Origin: Phreatobacter stygius
GTDB lineage: Bacteria > Pseudomonadota > Alphaproteobacteria > Rhizobiales > Phreatobacteraceae
Reading direction: 5' to 3'
NCBI RefSeq assembly: GCF_005144885.1
Contig: NZ_CP039690.1
Location: 2,059,001-2,123,000 of the forward strand
DNA length: 64,000 nucleotides
In this document: positions 1-8,287 of the stretch, piece after piece
Numbering within the stretch: the stretch's first letter is position 1
How the letters are laid out: every line of letters begins with the position of its first letter
Program-made: the position numbers and the translations under genes
Notes under the pieces: model-generated
The model's database searches: none
Seen by the model: only the letters and a program-made list of their open reading frames with translations
What the model was told of the DNA's origin: nothing

Positions 1-1
1 G

Positions 2-511
2 CCCGAGATCTTCGCGGGCCTTTTCCCCGGGCTCACCGAAGAGCGCCGCGCGGCGCTGGCCGAGGAGAAGGAAGAGCTCTACCGCGCCGCCTACAAACCC
101 CATGCCCAACCGCTGGCCGGCCTGACCGCGCTGCTCGACGCCGCCGACGCGCTCCACCTGCCTTCGGCGGTCGCCACTGCCGCGCCACCCGACAATATCG
201 CCGTGGTGCTCGATACGCTCGACCTCAGGCGCCGGTTCAAGGCCATCGCCTCGCCCGCCATGGGGCTGCGCGGCAAGCCCAATCCCGACATCTTCCTGAA
301 GAGCGCCGAGCTGCTCGGCGTGCCGCCCGAAAGCTGCCTGGTGTTCGAGGATGCGCCGCTCGGCGTCGAGGCCGCCCGGCGCGCCGGCATGCGGGCGGTG
401 GCGGTCACCACCATGCTGGCGCCGGAAGCCTTCGCCGAATTTCCCAACCGGATCGCCACGATCACCGATTTCACCGGTTTCGACCTTCAAGGCCTGACGG
501 TACCCGCCTGA
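2..511 (+). CDS. HAD-superfamily hydrolase, beta-phosphoglucomutase-like (5' partial)
   Basis: The frame is open from the first bases of the window, so the N-terminus with the DxD nucleophile motif lies outside. What remains shows HAD motif III (GKPNPDIF) and motif IV ([12 protein letters not shown]), followed by the usual MRAVAVTT strand. These are typical of small-molecule phosphatases or phosphomutases of the HAD-IA/PGMB group. The substrate cannot be deduced. The stop overlaps the trmD start (TGATG), so the two genes are probably translationally coupled. An internal ATG at 203 would omit the cap region and is unlikely to be the start. Confidence 0.8.
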   Translation, partial: PEIFAGLFPGLTEERRAALAEEKEELYRAAYKPHAQPLAGLTALLDAADALHLPSAVATAAPPDNIAVVLDTLDLRRRFKAIASPAMGLRGKPNPDIFLKSAELLGVPPESCLVFEDAPLGVEAARRAGMRAVAVTTMLAPEAFAEFPNRIATITDFTGFDLQGLTVPA

Positions 512-1206
512 TGTTCCGCGCGACCGTTCTCACCCTCTATCCGGAGATGTTCCCGGGACCGCTGGGGGCAAGCCTCGCCGGCAAAGCCATGGGCGAGGCC
601 TGGTCGCTCGACACCGTGTTCATTCGCGATTTCACCCGGGACCGCCACCGCACCGCCGACGACACGCCGGCCGGCGGCGGACCGGGCATGGTGATGAAGG
701 CCGATGTGCTGGCGCGCGCCATCGACGCCGCCTCGCCATCGGACGATCCGCGCCCGCGCCTGCTGATGTCGCCGCGCGGCCGGCCTTTGACCCAAGGCCG
801 TGTCCGCGAGCTCGCCGCCGGCCCGGGTGCGATGATCCTCTGTGGCCGGTTCGAAGGGGTCGACGAACGCATCATCGAAGCCCGCGGTCTCGAAGAGGTA
901 TCGGTCGGCGATTATGTGCTGTCAGGCGGCGAGATCGCCGCGCTGGTCTTGCTCGATGCGGTGGTGCGGCTTCTGCCGGGCGTCATGGGCCACGACCAGT
1001 CCGGCACGGAGGAGAGCTTCGAGGCCGGCCTGCTCGAATACCCCCATTACACCCGGCCGCAGCTGTTCGAAGGCCGGGAGATCCCCGCCATTCTGACCTC
1101 CGGCGACCACGGCAAGATCGCCAAATGGCGGCGCGCCGAAGCCGAACGGATCACCCGCGAGCGGCGACCGGATCTTTGGTCGGCGATTTCAGCCAAGAAG
1201 GGGTGA
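511..1206 (+). CDS. trmD: tRNA (guanine-N1-)-methyltransferase TrmD
   Basis: SPOUT methyltransferase that makes m1G37 in tRNAs reading CNN codons, preventing +1 frameshifting; cytoplasmic. At 231 aa it has normal family length. Visible landmarks are GGGPGMVMK (about residues 55-63), the SAM-binding trefoil knot around [12 protein letters not shown] (110-121) and DYVLSGGE (134-141), and HYTRP further on. The start is fixed by the 1-nt overlap with the upstream HAD gene. rplS follows in the same direction, the common proteobacterial trmD-rplS order; rpsP and rimM are not directly upstream here. Confidence 0.97.
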   Translation: MFRATVLTLYPEMFPGPLGASLAGKAMGEAWSLDTVFIRDFTRDRHRTADDTPAGGGPGMVMKADVLARAIDAASPSDDPRPRLLMSPRGRPLTQGRVRELAAGPGAMILCGRFEGVDERIIEARGLEEVSVGDYVLSGGEIAALVLLDAVVRLLPGVMGHDQSGTEESFEAGLLEYPHYTRPQLFEGREIPAILTSGDHGKIAKWRRAEAERITRERRPDLWSAISAKKG

Positions 1207-1210
1207 CAAC

Positions 1211-1342
1211 TACGCCATTTTGGCGTATCGAGCCGCCTCCGATGGCACCAGGGGTGAAAGCCCCTCAGCCGAGGAACAACCGGGCGCTCGCGCCCACCCT
1301 TCGAATCAAGACCAAAAACATGCCGGACCGCTGTCGGCCGGC
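1211..1342 (+). promoter_or_regulatory. structured leader upstream of rplS (candidate autoregulatory RNA)
   Basis: The 152 nt between trmD and rplS hold four stem-loops in series. They are TACGCCA/TGGCGTA (1211-1227), GGGG/CCCC (1251-1264), GGGCG-CTCG-CGCCC (1282-1295), and a bulged GCCGG/CCGGC stem (about 1322-1342). The last ends just before the AAGGA ribosome-binding site at 1346. Ribosomal protein operons are often controlled by their product binding such a leader; that role here is inference, and no known leader family was recognised. Confidence 0.4.
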
Positions 1343-1358
1343 CACAAGGACGAGACCC

Positions 1359-1742
1359 ATGAATCTGATCCAGACCATCGAGGCCGAAGAGGCCGTTCGC
1401 GTTCTCGGCGAGAAGACCATCCCGACCTTCGCTCCCGGCGACACCGTGATCGTCAACGTGAAGGTTCGCGAAGGCGACCGCAGCCGCGTCCAGGCCTATG
1501 AAGGCGTGTGCATCGCGCGTTCCGGCGGCGGCCTGATGGAGAGCTTCACCGTTCGCAAGATTTCTTATGGCGAGGGCGTCGAGCGCGTCTTCCCGGTCTA
1601 TTCGCCGTCGATCGACTCGATCAAGGTGGTGCGCCGCGGCAAGGTCCGTCGCGCCAAGCTTTATTACCTGCGTGATCGTCGCGGCAAGTCGGCCCGTATC
1701 GCCGAGCGCGCCGACAACAAGCCGAACGCCAAGGCCAAGTGA
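1359..1742 (+). CDS. rplS: 50S ribosomal protein L19
   Basis: L19 sits at the 30S/50S interface. The start chosen is the ATG opening [11 protein letters not shown], preceded by AAGGACGAG; longer in-frame extensions lack an RBS and do not resemble L19. The 127 aa product shows the family core F-x-[35 protein letters not shown] and the basic C-terminus [20 protein letters not shown]. The tail with NKPNAKAK is a little longer than in E. coli L19 (about 115 aa). The stop codon lies in a 15-bp direct duplication, annotated separately. Confidence 0.97.
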   Translation: MNLIQTIEAEEAVRVLGEKTIPTFAPGDTVIVNVKVREGDRSRVQAYEGVCIARSGGGLMESFTVRKISYGEGVERVFPVYSPSIDSIKVVRRGKVRRAKLYYLRDRRGKSARIAERADNKPNAKAK

Positions 1743-1762
1743 TCGCCAAGGCAGTGATCGCC
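1738..1762 (+). repeat. 15-bp direct duplication across the rplS stop codon (1.7 copies)
   Basis: AGTGATCGCCAAGGC at 1738-1752 is followed directly by AGTGATCGCC at 1753-1762. The stop TGA (1740-1742) therefore recurs in frame at 1755-1757. Length and phase match the larger arrays after mlrC and tyrC. Confidence 0.8.
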
Positions 1763-1794
1763 GTTTCGGCGACCGGCATTTGCTGAGAATTTCG

Positions 1795-1820
1795 ACGGGG
1801 CCTTCGGGCCCCGTTTTTAT
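1795..1820 (+). terminator. Rho-independent terminator of trmD-rplS
   Basis: A perfect 8-bp stem ACGGGGCC/GGCCCCGT closes on the stable tetraloop TTCG (1803-1806) and runs into a T-rich tail (1814-1820). It lies 53 nt after the rplS stop, a textbook intrinsic terminator. Confidence 0.93.
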
Positions 1821-1945
1821 TGGCCGGCAAGGCATCGACCGGGATGACGGTCCAGACGCGGCTGCACCGTCGCATTTCAGAAATTAGTTATCGCAAAACA
1901 ATAATTAAATATGCTAAGGCAATGCCTCCATAACGGAGAGCATTG

Positions 1946-2182
1946 ATGCCCGGCCATCCTTCCATGCCCGTCTCCCCGCGCCGGCGCGCCGGCGCGGTCC
2001 TGGCCCTGATCGGCGCGGCTCTGCTGCTCGCCGGATGCGCCGACTGGAACTGGCAGGCGACCGGCGAGCGCTGGGTCGACCAGGCTTGCCGGCAATCCGG
2101 CAATTGCCGCCCGTTCTGCGACGACGCCGGCGCGCCCGGCGGGATCTGCCGTGGCGCGCCGCGCATGCCGCAAGGCCGATGA
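1946..2182 (+). CDS. small Cys-rich lipoprotein, unknown function
   Basis: A 78 aa protein (a TTG three bases earlier is an alternative start; GGAGAG at 1935-1940 serves either). The N-terminus is basic (PRRRAGA), then hydrophobic and Leu/Ala-rich, ending in a lipobox LLAGC, so signal peptidase II processing and membrane anchoring are expected. The short mature part carries four more cysteines (ACRQ, GNCRPFC, GGIC), which could form two disulfides in the periplasm. An unusually AT-rich stretch (about 1875-1920) lies directly upstream and may hold the promoter. No family was recognised. Confidence 0.6.
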   Translation: MPGHPSMPVSPRRRAGAVLALIGAALLLAGCADWNWQATGERWVDQACRQSGNCRPFCDDAGAPGGICRGAPRMPQGR

Positions 2183-2197
2183 CGGCCGCTCGGGCGG

Positions 2198-3169
2198 TCA
2201 CTCGATCTTGGCGCCCGATGTCCGCACGATCTCGGCCCAGACCTTCAGGTCGGCCTCCAGCTTGGCCGCCAGTTCCGCCGGCGTCGAGGCGACGATGTCG
2301 GCACCTTGCTGGGCGAATTTCGCTTTCATATCGGGTTTGGCCAGCGCCTCGTGTGTCGCCCTCACCAGCCTGTCGATGATCGGCTGCGGCGTGCCGGCAA
2401 CCCCGTAGATGGCGATCCACAATTCGGCGTCGAAACCCGGCACGGTCTCGGCAATGGCCGGCACGTCGGGAATGTTGGCATTGCGCTTCTGCGTCGACAC
2501 GCCGAGCGCCCTGACCGTCCCGGCCTGGATCTGGCTGATCACCGCCGGCAGGTTGGAGAAGGTGATCGGCACATGGCCGGCGATGACATCGCTCAGCGCC
2601 GGGGCAATGCCACGATAGGGGATGTGCTTCAGGTCGATGCCGGCGCGCGATTTCAGCATCTCGCCGACCAGGTGGTTCAGCGTGCCGTTGCCGGCCGAGG
2701 CATAATGATAGTCGCCGGGCTTTTCCTTGGCCATGCGGATCAGGTCGGCGACGGTCCTGGCCGGGAAGTTCGGGTTGACCACCAGCACGTTCGGCACGGT
2801 GCCGAGCATGGAGATCGGCGCGAAATCCTTCACCGGATCGAAGCCGGTGCGGGCATAAAGCGCCGGATTGATCGCCTGGCTCGCCGAAATGGTGACCAGC
2901 AGCGTGTAGCCGTCAGGCGTCGCACGGGCGGCGGCCTGCGAGCCGAGATTGCCACCGGCGCCGGCCTTGTTCTCGATGACGAAGCGTTGGCCCATCACCT
3001 CGGATAGTTTTTCGGCGATGATCCGCGCGATGATGTCATTGGCCCCGCCGGGCGCCTGCGGCACCACCACGGTCACCGGCCGGTTCGGGTAATCGGCTTG
3101 CGCGAAGGCCGGCGCGGCGAGCGCCGAGGACAGGAGGCCGAGCGCGGCGCGGCGGGAAACGGCAGGCAT
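2198..3169 (-). CDS. Bug/TctC-family tripartite tricarboxylate transporter substrate-binding protein
   Basis: Periplasmic binding protein of the Bug family, which presents small carboxylates and similar solutes to TctAB-type permeases. The 323 aa length is normal. An export signal covers about residues 1-25 (SRRAAL, Ala-rich core, AFAQA). Diagnostic stretches are YPNRPVTVVVPQAPGGAND, VIENKAGAGGN, PDGYTLL and KHIPYRG. No TctA/TctB permease genes are in the window, common for this expanded family. The ligand is unknown. Confidence 0.9.
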   Translation of the reverse strand: MPAVSRRAALGLLSSALAAPAFAQADYPNRPVTVVVPQAPGGANDIIARIIAEKLSEVMGQRFVIENKAGAGGNLGSQAAARATPDGYTLLVTISASQAINPALYARTGFDPVKDFAPISMLGTVPNVLVVNPNFPARTVADLIRMAKEKPGDYHYASAGNGTLNHLVGEMLKSRAGIDLKHIPYRGIAPALSDVIAGHVPITFSNLPAVISQIQAGTVRALGVSTQKRNANIPDVPAIAETVPGFDAELWIAIYGVAGTPQPIIDRLVRATHEALAKPDMKAKFAQQGADIVASTPAELAAKLEADLKVWAEIVRTSGAKIE

Positions 3170-3271
3170 GGGACAGGCTCCGGAAATCGATCGCTGTGCG
3201 GAGCACGGAAAATGACATGGCGCAAGGCGCCAAAGGAAGGGGCATTGAAGAATGCCGGCGGCCTGCCCGCC

Positions 3272-4015
3272 TCAATCCACCGGTCGCGCGGCCATGGACG
3301 GAGGCCGCTCGCCCGCCTTGCGTCCGGCGATCAGCCAATAGGTCAGCCCGCCGGCAAGACCCGGTGCGGCAAACAGCAGCAGCAGGCGGAACAAGGGCGA
3401 TGCGCCGCGGAAGACCTCCCGTTGCGGCGCGCCGGCCAGCAGGAGGACGAGAAGGACGGCGCCGACGACCGTCACGGCGGCAACTGCGCCGGCCCCCCCA
3501 TAGAACAGCGGTGAACGCAGGCCGCGTCGTTCCGCATAGGCGATGATGGCGGCTGCCGGCAGAAGCGCGAGGACGCCGATATAGACGCTGACCAGGCATA
3601 GGGCGAGATAGAGTGACCCGAGATCTTCGAGACCGGCGCGCGGACGCGCTTCGCTGACCGGCAGATTGCCGCTGGCAAAGCCCGCGGCACAGGCGAGCAG
3701 GACGAGGCCGGCGACGATGCAGGCCCCGGCATAGCCGCCGAGAACGACCAGCGGACGATCGAGCCGGCGGCGGCGATAGACCAGCTTCACGATGCCGATC
3801 GCCAGCAGGACTGATGTCGCGAGCGAGACGAGGTTGGCCACCGCCAGCCAGCGCGCCTCGCCGCCCGTCCTGGTGATGGTGTAGCTGCCTTGGGAATTCG
3901 GTGACAGGAACAGGCCGAGCACCCGGAACGACACCAGCTCGGCGAGCGCAAGCGAAGCCAGGATCCCGAGCACGGCAATGGTGACGCGCGCGGCCGCGCT
4001 GGTCGGTCCGGGCAT
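3272..4015 (-). CDS. multi-pass integral membrane protein, unknown
   Basis: The start is the ATG at 4015, because GGAGG sits five bases upstream on this strand; a longer reading frame to 4150 has no such site. The 247 aa product has about six hydrophobic segments, beginning near IAVLGILASLALAELVSF and including VVLGGYAGACIVAGLVLLAC, IGVLALLPAAAIIAYA and VTVVGAVLLVLLLAG, with short basic loops. It is divergent from uvrB with about 210 bp between starts. I recognise no family. Confidence 0.7.
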   Translation of the reverse strand: MPGPTSAAARVTIAVLGILASLALAELVSFRVLGLFLSPNSQGSYTITRTGGEARWLAVANLVSLATSVLLAIGIVKLVYRRRRLDRPLVVLGGYAGACIVAGLVLLACAAGFASGNLPVSEARPRAGLEDLGSLYLALCLVSVYIGVLALLPAAAIIAYAERRGLRSPLFYGGAGAVAAVTVVGAVLLVLLLAGAPQREVFRGASPLFRLLLLFAAPGLAGGLTYWLIAGRKAGERPPSMAARPVD

Positions 4016-4224
4016 GCTAGCCTCCGCATCAGGTGCGACGTCAGGCAAGATCGGCGCTCGCCCGTCCGGATCCAGCATGCCGGGATCGGAAGGCTGCGCC
4101 GTGCGCGCCGACACAGTCCGCCTCCCAGGACCCCATGCTGCTGCTGCCACCCTGTGTCAGCAGCACAGCTGCAAGACCGCCCGTACCTCTTCCGTTCCGG
4201 CGGGTCCCGGCCCATATTGCCGGC

Positions 4225-6909
4225 ATGTCGAAAGCTCCGAAGCAGCCTGTCGCCGAAGTTCCGCGATCGCCAGCGGCATCGCCCTCGCCTGCCAAGGGCG
4301 CTGGACCCGCCAAGGCGAGGGATTCCAAGGCCAAGACGCCGCGATCGAAGGCCTCCAAGCCTGAGTTGCAGCCGCTCGGCCCGGCGCTGGCGGCGCTCCT
4401 GAACCCGGCGATCAATCGCGGCACGGCGGGTGTCGGCTCGCAGACCGGCCAGCCCCAGCACGGCTTTGCCGAAGCACCGCAGGCCGGTTTCCAGGCCGAG
4501 GCGAGCCTTGCCGACAAGGCGCTGGCGCATCGGCTCGGCATCAATGTCGAACAGGCCCAGGCCCTCGATATCGAGAGCGAGATCGGCACCTCCGGCGTCA
4601 CCGCCACGGTCAAGGCGCTGGAGCGGCTGATCCAGGAAGGCCGGCCTGAGGTCAACGGCCAGGTCTGGCTGCCGCACAAGCCGGCACGTCCGGAAAAATG
4701 GGAGGGCGGCAAGGCGTTCGAACTGGTCTCGGAATTCGAGCCGGCCGGCGACCAGCCGACCGCCATCGCCGAGCTGGTCGACGGCCTCAGCCGCCAGGAG
4801 CGCGACCAGGTGCTGCTCGGCGTCACCGGCTCGGGCAAGACCTTCACCGCCGCCCAGATCATTGCCGCGACCCAGCGCCCGGCCATCGTGCTGGCGCCCA
4901 ACAAGACGCTGGCCGCCCAGCTCTATGGCGAGTTCAAATCGTTCTTCCCGAACAATGCGGTGGAGTATTTCGTCTCCTATTACGACTACTACCAGCCGGA
5001 AGCCTATGTGCCGCGCTCGGACACCTATATCGAGAAGGAATCTTCGATCAACGAGCAGATCGACCGGATGCGCCACTCGGCCACCCGCGCCCTGCTCGAG
5101 CGCGACGACGTGATCATCGTCGCCTCGGTCTCCTGCATCTACGGCATCGGTTCGGTCGAGACCTATACCGCCATGACCTTCGGCGTGAAGGTCGGCGAGA
5201 AGCTCGACCAGCGGCAGCTGATCGCCGACCTGATCGCGCTGCAATACAAGCGCACCCAGATGGACTTTTCACGCGGCACCTTCCGGGTGCGCGGCGACAC
5301 CATCGAACTGTTCCCGGCCCACCTGGAAGACCGCGCCTGGCGCATTGGCCTGTTCGGCGACGAGGTCGAGTCGATCCACGAATTCGACCCGCTGACCGGC
5401 CAGAAGAATGCCGACCTGTCCTTCGTCAAGGTCTATGCCAATTCGCACTATGTGACGCCGCGCCCGACCCTGGTCCAGGCCATCACGGGCATCAAGGAAG
5501 AGCTGCGCTGGCGGCTGGAGGAATTGAACAAGGCCGGCCGGCTCCTGGAAGCGCAAAGGCTCGAGCAGCGCACCTTGTTCGACCTGGAAATGATGGAGGC
5601 CACCGGCTCCTGCGCCGGCATCGAGAACTATTCGCGCTGGCTGACCGGCCGCCGGCCCGGCGAGCCGCCGCCGACCTTGTTCGAATATGTGCCCGACAAC
5701 GCCCTGGTCTTCGTCGACGAGAGCCATGTCACCGTGCCGCAGATCGGCGGCATGTATCGTGGCGACTTCCGGCGCAAGGCGACGCTGGCCGAATATGGCT
5801 TCCGCCTGCCCTCCTGCATGGACAACCGGCCGCTGCGCTTCGAGGAGTGGGAGGCGATGCGGCCGCAGACCATCCACGTCTCGGCGACCCCCGGCGGCTG
5901 GGAGCTGGAACAGACCGGCGGCGTCTTCGCCGAACAGGTGATCCGGCCGACCGGCCTGATCGACCCGCCCTGCATCATCCGGCCGGCGCGCACCCAGGTC
6001 GACGACCTCATCGGCGAGGTCAAGGCGACGGCGGCCGCCGGCTATCGCTCGCTGGTCACCGTGCTGACCAAGCGCATGGCCGAGGACCTGACCGAATATC
6101 TGCATGAGCAGGGCGTGCGGGTCCGCTACATGCATTCCGACATCGACACGATCGAGCGGATCGAGATCCTGCGCGACCTCCGGCTCGGCGCCTTCGACGT
6201 GCTTGTCGGCATCAACCTGCTGCGCGAGGGCCTCGATATTCCCGAATGCGCGCTGGTCGCCATTCTCGATGCCGACAAGGAGGGCTTCCTGCGCTCCGAG
6301 ACCTCGCTGATCCAGACCATTGGCCGCGCCGCCCGCAATGTCGACGGCCGGGTGCTGCTTTATGCCGACCAAATGACCGGCTCGCTGGAACGCGCCATTG
6401 CCGAGACCAACCGGCGGCGCGAGAAGCAGGAAGCTTATAACGCCGCCCATGGCATCACGCCGCAGACCATCAAGCGGGCGATCTCGCAGATCCTCGATTC
6501 GGTCTACGAGAAAGACCATGTCACCGTCGATGCCGGCCTGACCAAGAGCGGCGCTTCGGTCGGCCACAATCTCGCGGCGGTCACCGCCGATCTGGAAAAG
6601 CGCATGCGCGAGGCGGCCGCCGACCTGCGCTTCGAGGAGGCCGCGCGCCTGCGCGACGAGCTGAAGCGGCTGCGCGAGACCGAACTCGCTGTCATGGACG
6701 ACCCGCTGGCGCGCCAGCAGGCGGTCGACGACAGGACCGGCGGCTATCGTGGCGAGCGCAAATACGGCAAGGCGGCCAATCTGCCGCCGTCCCGCGCGGC
6801 GAGGCCCGATCTCGACAGCATGGGCCCGGGCACCGATCGCGAAGTGCCTGTTGGGGCCGAGGCCCGGCACAAAGGCGGCGGCAAGCCACGGCGGGGCTGG
6901 AAGCGCTGA
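4225..6909 (+). CDS. uvrB: excinuclease ABC subunit B with N-terminal extension
   Basis: DNA-damage recognition helicase of nucleotide excision repair, loaded by UvrA and handing DNA to UvrC. Of 894 aa, about 165 form a Pro/Ala/Lys-rich extension absent from E. coli UvrB (673 aa) but seen in rhizobial homologues. Then come [11 protein letters not shown], Walker A (GVTGSGKT, about 199-206), the damage-sensing beta-hairpin region ([12 protein letters not shown], about 252), a DESH box (about 498), [22 protein letters not shown], and a C-terminal UVR coiled coil (about 790-825). The start at MSKAPKQ lacks a strong Shine-Dalgarno, so the N-terminus is less certain than the core. Confidence 0.96.
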   Translation: MSKAPKQPVAEVPRSPAASPSPAKGAGPAKARDSKAKTPRSKASKPELQPLGPALAALLNPAINRGTAGVGSQTGQPQHGFAEAPQAGFQAEASLADKALAHRLGINVEQAQALDIESEIGTSGVTATVKALERLIQEGRPEVNGQVWLPHKPARPEKWEGGKAFELVSEFEPAGDQPTAIAELVDGLSRQERDQVLLGVTGSGKTFTAAQIIAATQRPAIVLAPNKTLAAQLYGEFKSFFPNNAVEYFVSYYDYYQPEAYVPRSDTYIEKESSINEQIDRMRHSATRALLERDDVIIVASVSCIYGIGSVETYTAMTFGVKVGEKLDQRQLIADLIALQYKRTQMDFSRGTFRVRGDTIELFPAHLEDRAWRIGLFGDEVESIHEFDPLTGQKNADLSFVKVYANSHYVTPRPTLVQAITGIKEELRWRLEELNKAGRLLEAQRLEQRTLFDLEMMEATGSCAGIENYSRWLTGRRPGEPPPTLFEYVPDNALVFVDESHVTVPQIGGMYRGDFRRKATLAEYGFRLPSCMDNRPLRFEEWEAMRPQTIHVSATPGGWELEQTGGVFAEQVIRPTGLIDPPCIIRPARTQVDDLIGEVKATAAAGYRSLVTVLTKRMAEDLTEYLHEQGVRVRYMHSDIDTIERIEILRDLRLGAFDVLVGINLLREGLDIPECALVAILDADKEGFLRSETSLIQTIGRAARNVDGRVLLYADQMTGSLERAIAETNRRREKQEAYNAAHGITPQTIKRAISQILDSVYEKDHVTVDAGLTKSGASVGHNLAAVTADLEKRMREAAADLRFEEAARLRDELKRLRETELAVMDDPLARQQAVDDRTGGYRGERKYGKAANLPPSRAARPDLDSMGPGTDREVPVGAEARHKGGGKPRRGWKR

Positions 6910-6969
6910 CACGCTTCGCCGGCCGTTGTGCTGGCGCGAGACACCCGGTCACCGGCCACGGGTCGGCGC

Positions 6970-6995
6970 GACAGGCCGGCCCGGGCCGGCCTGTC
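6970..6995. terminator. perfect 26-bp palindrome between convergent uvrB and comEA-like genes
   Basis: Bases 6970-6982 (GACAGGCCGGCCC) are the exact reverse complement of 6983-6995. As RNA either strand could form a stem of about 11 bp with a 4-nt loop. It lies 60 nt after uvrB and 25 nt beyond the stop of the facing gene, so it may end transcription from both sides. There is no T-tract, so a terminator role is an inference. Confidence 0.5.
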
Positions 6996-7020
6996 CGTTC
7001 AAGGCAATGCGGCGATGCGA

Positions 7021-7389
7021 TCAGCGCTGGCGGGCGATGATCTTGTCCTTGATGCCGTCATAGACGCCCTGCGGGATGATGTTGCGGTTGGGCAGGTCGT
7101 CCTTGCCGCGATAGGGGCGGCCGCGAATGATCGCGTCGGCGCGCGCCTCGCCAATGCCGGTCAGCGTCATCAGCTCGGCGCGGGTGGCCGAATTGATGTC
7201 GATCAGCGCCGATTGCGGCGTGGTCGCGGGCGTGGTGGCGGCCGGGCGCGCGGGCGCGGGCGCCGCGGGGCTGGTGGCGGCCGGCGGCGCGGCGGGCCGG
7301 GCCGGCGTTGCCGGCTGGGTCGCCTGGGCGAAGGCGCCGCCCGCGGCGGAGGCCGCCAGGGCGCCGGCGAGAAGCAGAGTCTTGAGCAT
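7021..7389 (-). CDS. exported ComEA-like helix-hairpin-helix protein
   Basis: The start MLKTLLLAGALAASAAGGAFAQA is preceded by GGGAGA and gives a 122 aa precursor with a clear Sec signal peptide (about 1-22). A Pro/Ala/Thr-rich linker (about 23-60) leads to an HhH domain: IDINSATRAELMTLTGIGEARADAIIRG, then NIIPQGVYDGIKDKI. ComEA is the periplasmic DNA receptor of natural transformation, but many such short HhH proteins have no shown competence role. A ComF homologue is also in the window, though 53 kb away. Confidence 0.8.
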   Translation of the reverse strand: MLKTLLLAGALAASAAGGAFAQATQPATPARPAAPPAATSPAAPAPARPAATTPATTPQSALIDINSATRAELMTLTGIGEARADAIIRGRPYRGKDDLPNRNIIPQGVYDGIKDKIIARQR

Positions 7390-7570
7390 GGTCGTCTCCC
7401 TCGTTGGGTCGGGCGATGGTGGGTGGCCGAATCGGCCGCCGTCACGCCGAACCTGTGGCGACAGCCGAGCACCATCGGGCGGACAGCTCAATCCGGTGTG
7501 TCCCTAGCGGCTCCGCCATCGCGCGCGCGCCGGTCCGCCTCAAATTTGCCTGTCTTTTGATTTGTCTTAA

Positions 7571-7592
7571 AAAAGCGAACGTTCGTTCATTT
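7571..7592. promoter_or_regulatory. candidate operator/promoter of the TetR-RND efflux operon
   Basis: The dyad CGAACGTTCG (7576-7585) sits in an AT-rich block flanked by A5 and T5 runs, about 70 bp before the tetR gene. TetR/AcrR repressors bind such palindromes, so self-regulation is likely. The exact promoter boxes are unclear. Confidence 0.5.
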
Positions 7593-7655
7593 TTGCATTG
7601 CAACCTGAAACATTCCCCGCTAATGACGCCGCGTCAGCCGGAGTGCCGTTAGACA

Positions 7656-8276
7656 ATGCCGCGTATCGACGAGATCCAGCGCACCGACCGCAAGACGACG
7701 ATCCTGGACGCCGCCGAGCGCTGCTTCATGCGCTCAGGTTTTCATGGCGCGACCATGGCCGAGATCTGCGGCGAGGCCGGCATGAGCCCAGGCAATCTCT
7801 ATCGTTATTTCCCCTCCAAGGAAGCGATGATCGAAGGTCTTTGCGAGCGCGATCTCGCCCAGGCCTCCGAAGGCTTCGACGCGCTGGCCACCTCCGACGA
7901 CCTCTGGGCCTCGTTCCGGGACCTCGCCTATTACCACATGGTCGATGAACCACGCGCCAATTGCAGCATGTGGATCGAGATCATGTCGGAAGCGACGCGC
8001 AATCCGCAGATCGCGGCGCTGCGCGTCAAGACCGACGAATTCATCTACCAGAAGCTCTATGGCGCGCTCGATACCGCCCGGTCACGCGGCCATACCGAGC
8101 CGCATGCCGACCTCGAACGCACCGTGCAGTTCATGATCACCTATGCCGACGGCCTGATGCTGCGTCGGGGCCGTGATCCCGATTTCGATCCCGTTCCGCA
8201 TGTCGAGATGATGTTCGACATCATGCGCACGATGCTGCTGACACCGCTGTCCCCGTCCAACGACAACCTGACCTGA
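7656..8276 (+). CDS. TetR/AcrR-family transcriptional regulator
   Basis: 206 aa, the usual length. The N-terminal DNA-binding domain is clear: TILDAAERCFMRSGFHGATMAEICGEAGMSPGNLYRYFPSKEAMI (split here as read: helix-turn-helix at about residues 30-50). The C-terminal ligand-binding part is divergent. It is the first gene of an operon with the adaptor and RND pump (11 nt and 14 nt spacings), and a palindrome lies upstream, so it most likely represses its own operon until an effector binds. The effector is unknown. Confidence 0.92.
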   Translation: MPRIDEIQRTDRKTTILDAAERCFMRSGFHGATMAEICGEAGMSPGNLYRYFPSKEAMIEGLCERDLAQASEGFDALATSDDLWASFRDLAYYHMVDEPRANCSMWIEIMSEATRNPQIAALRVKTDEFIYQKLYGALDTARSRGHTEPHADLERTVQFMITYADGLMLRRGRDPDFDPVPHVEMMFDIMRTMLLTPLSPSNDNLT

Positions 8277-8287
8277 AGCTGCCCCCC

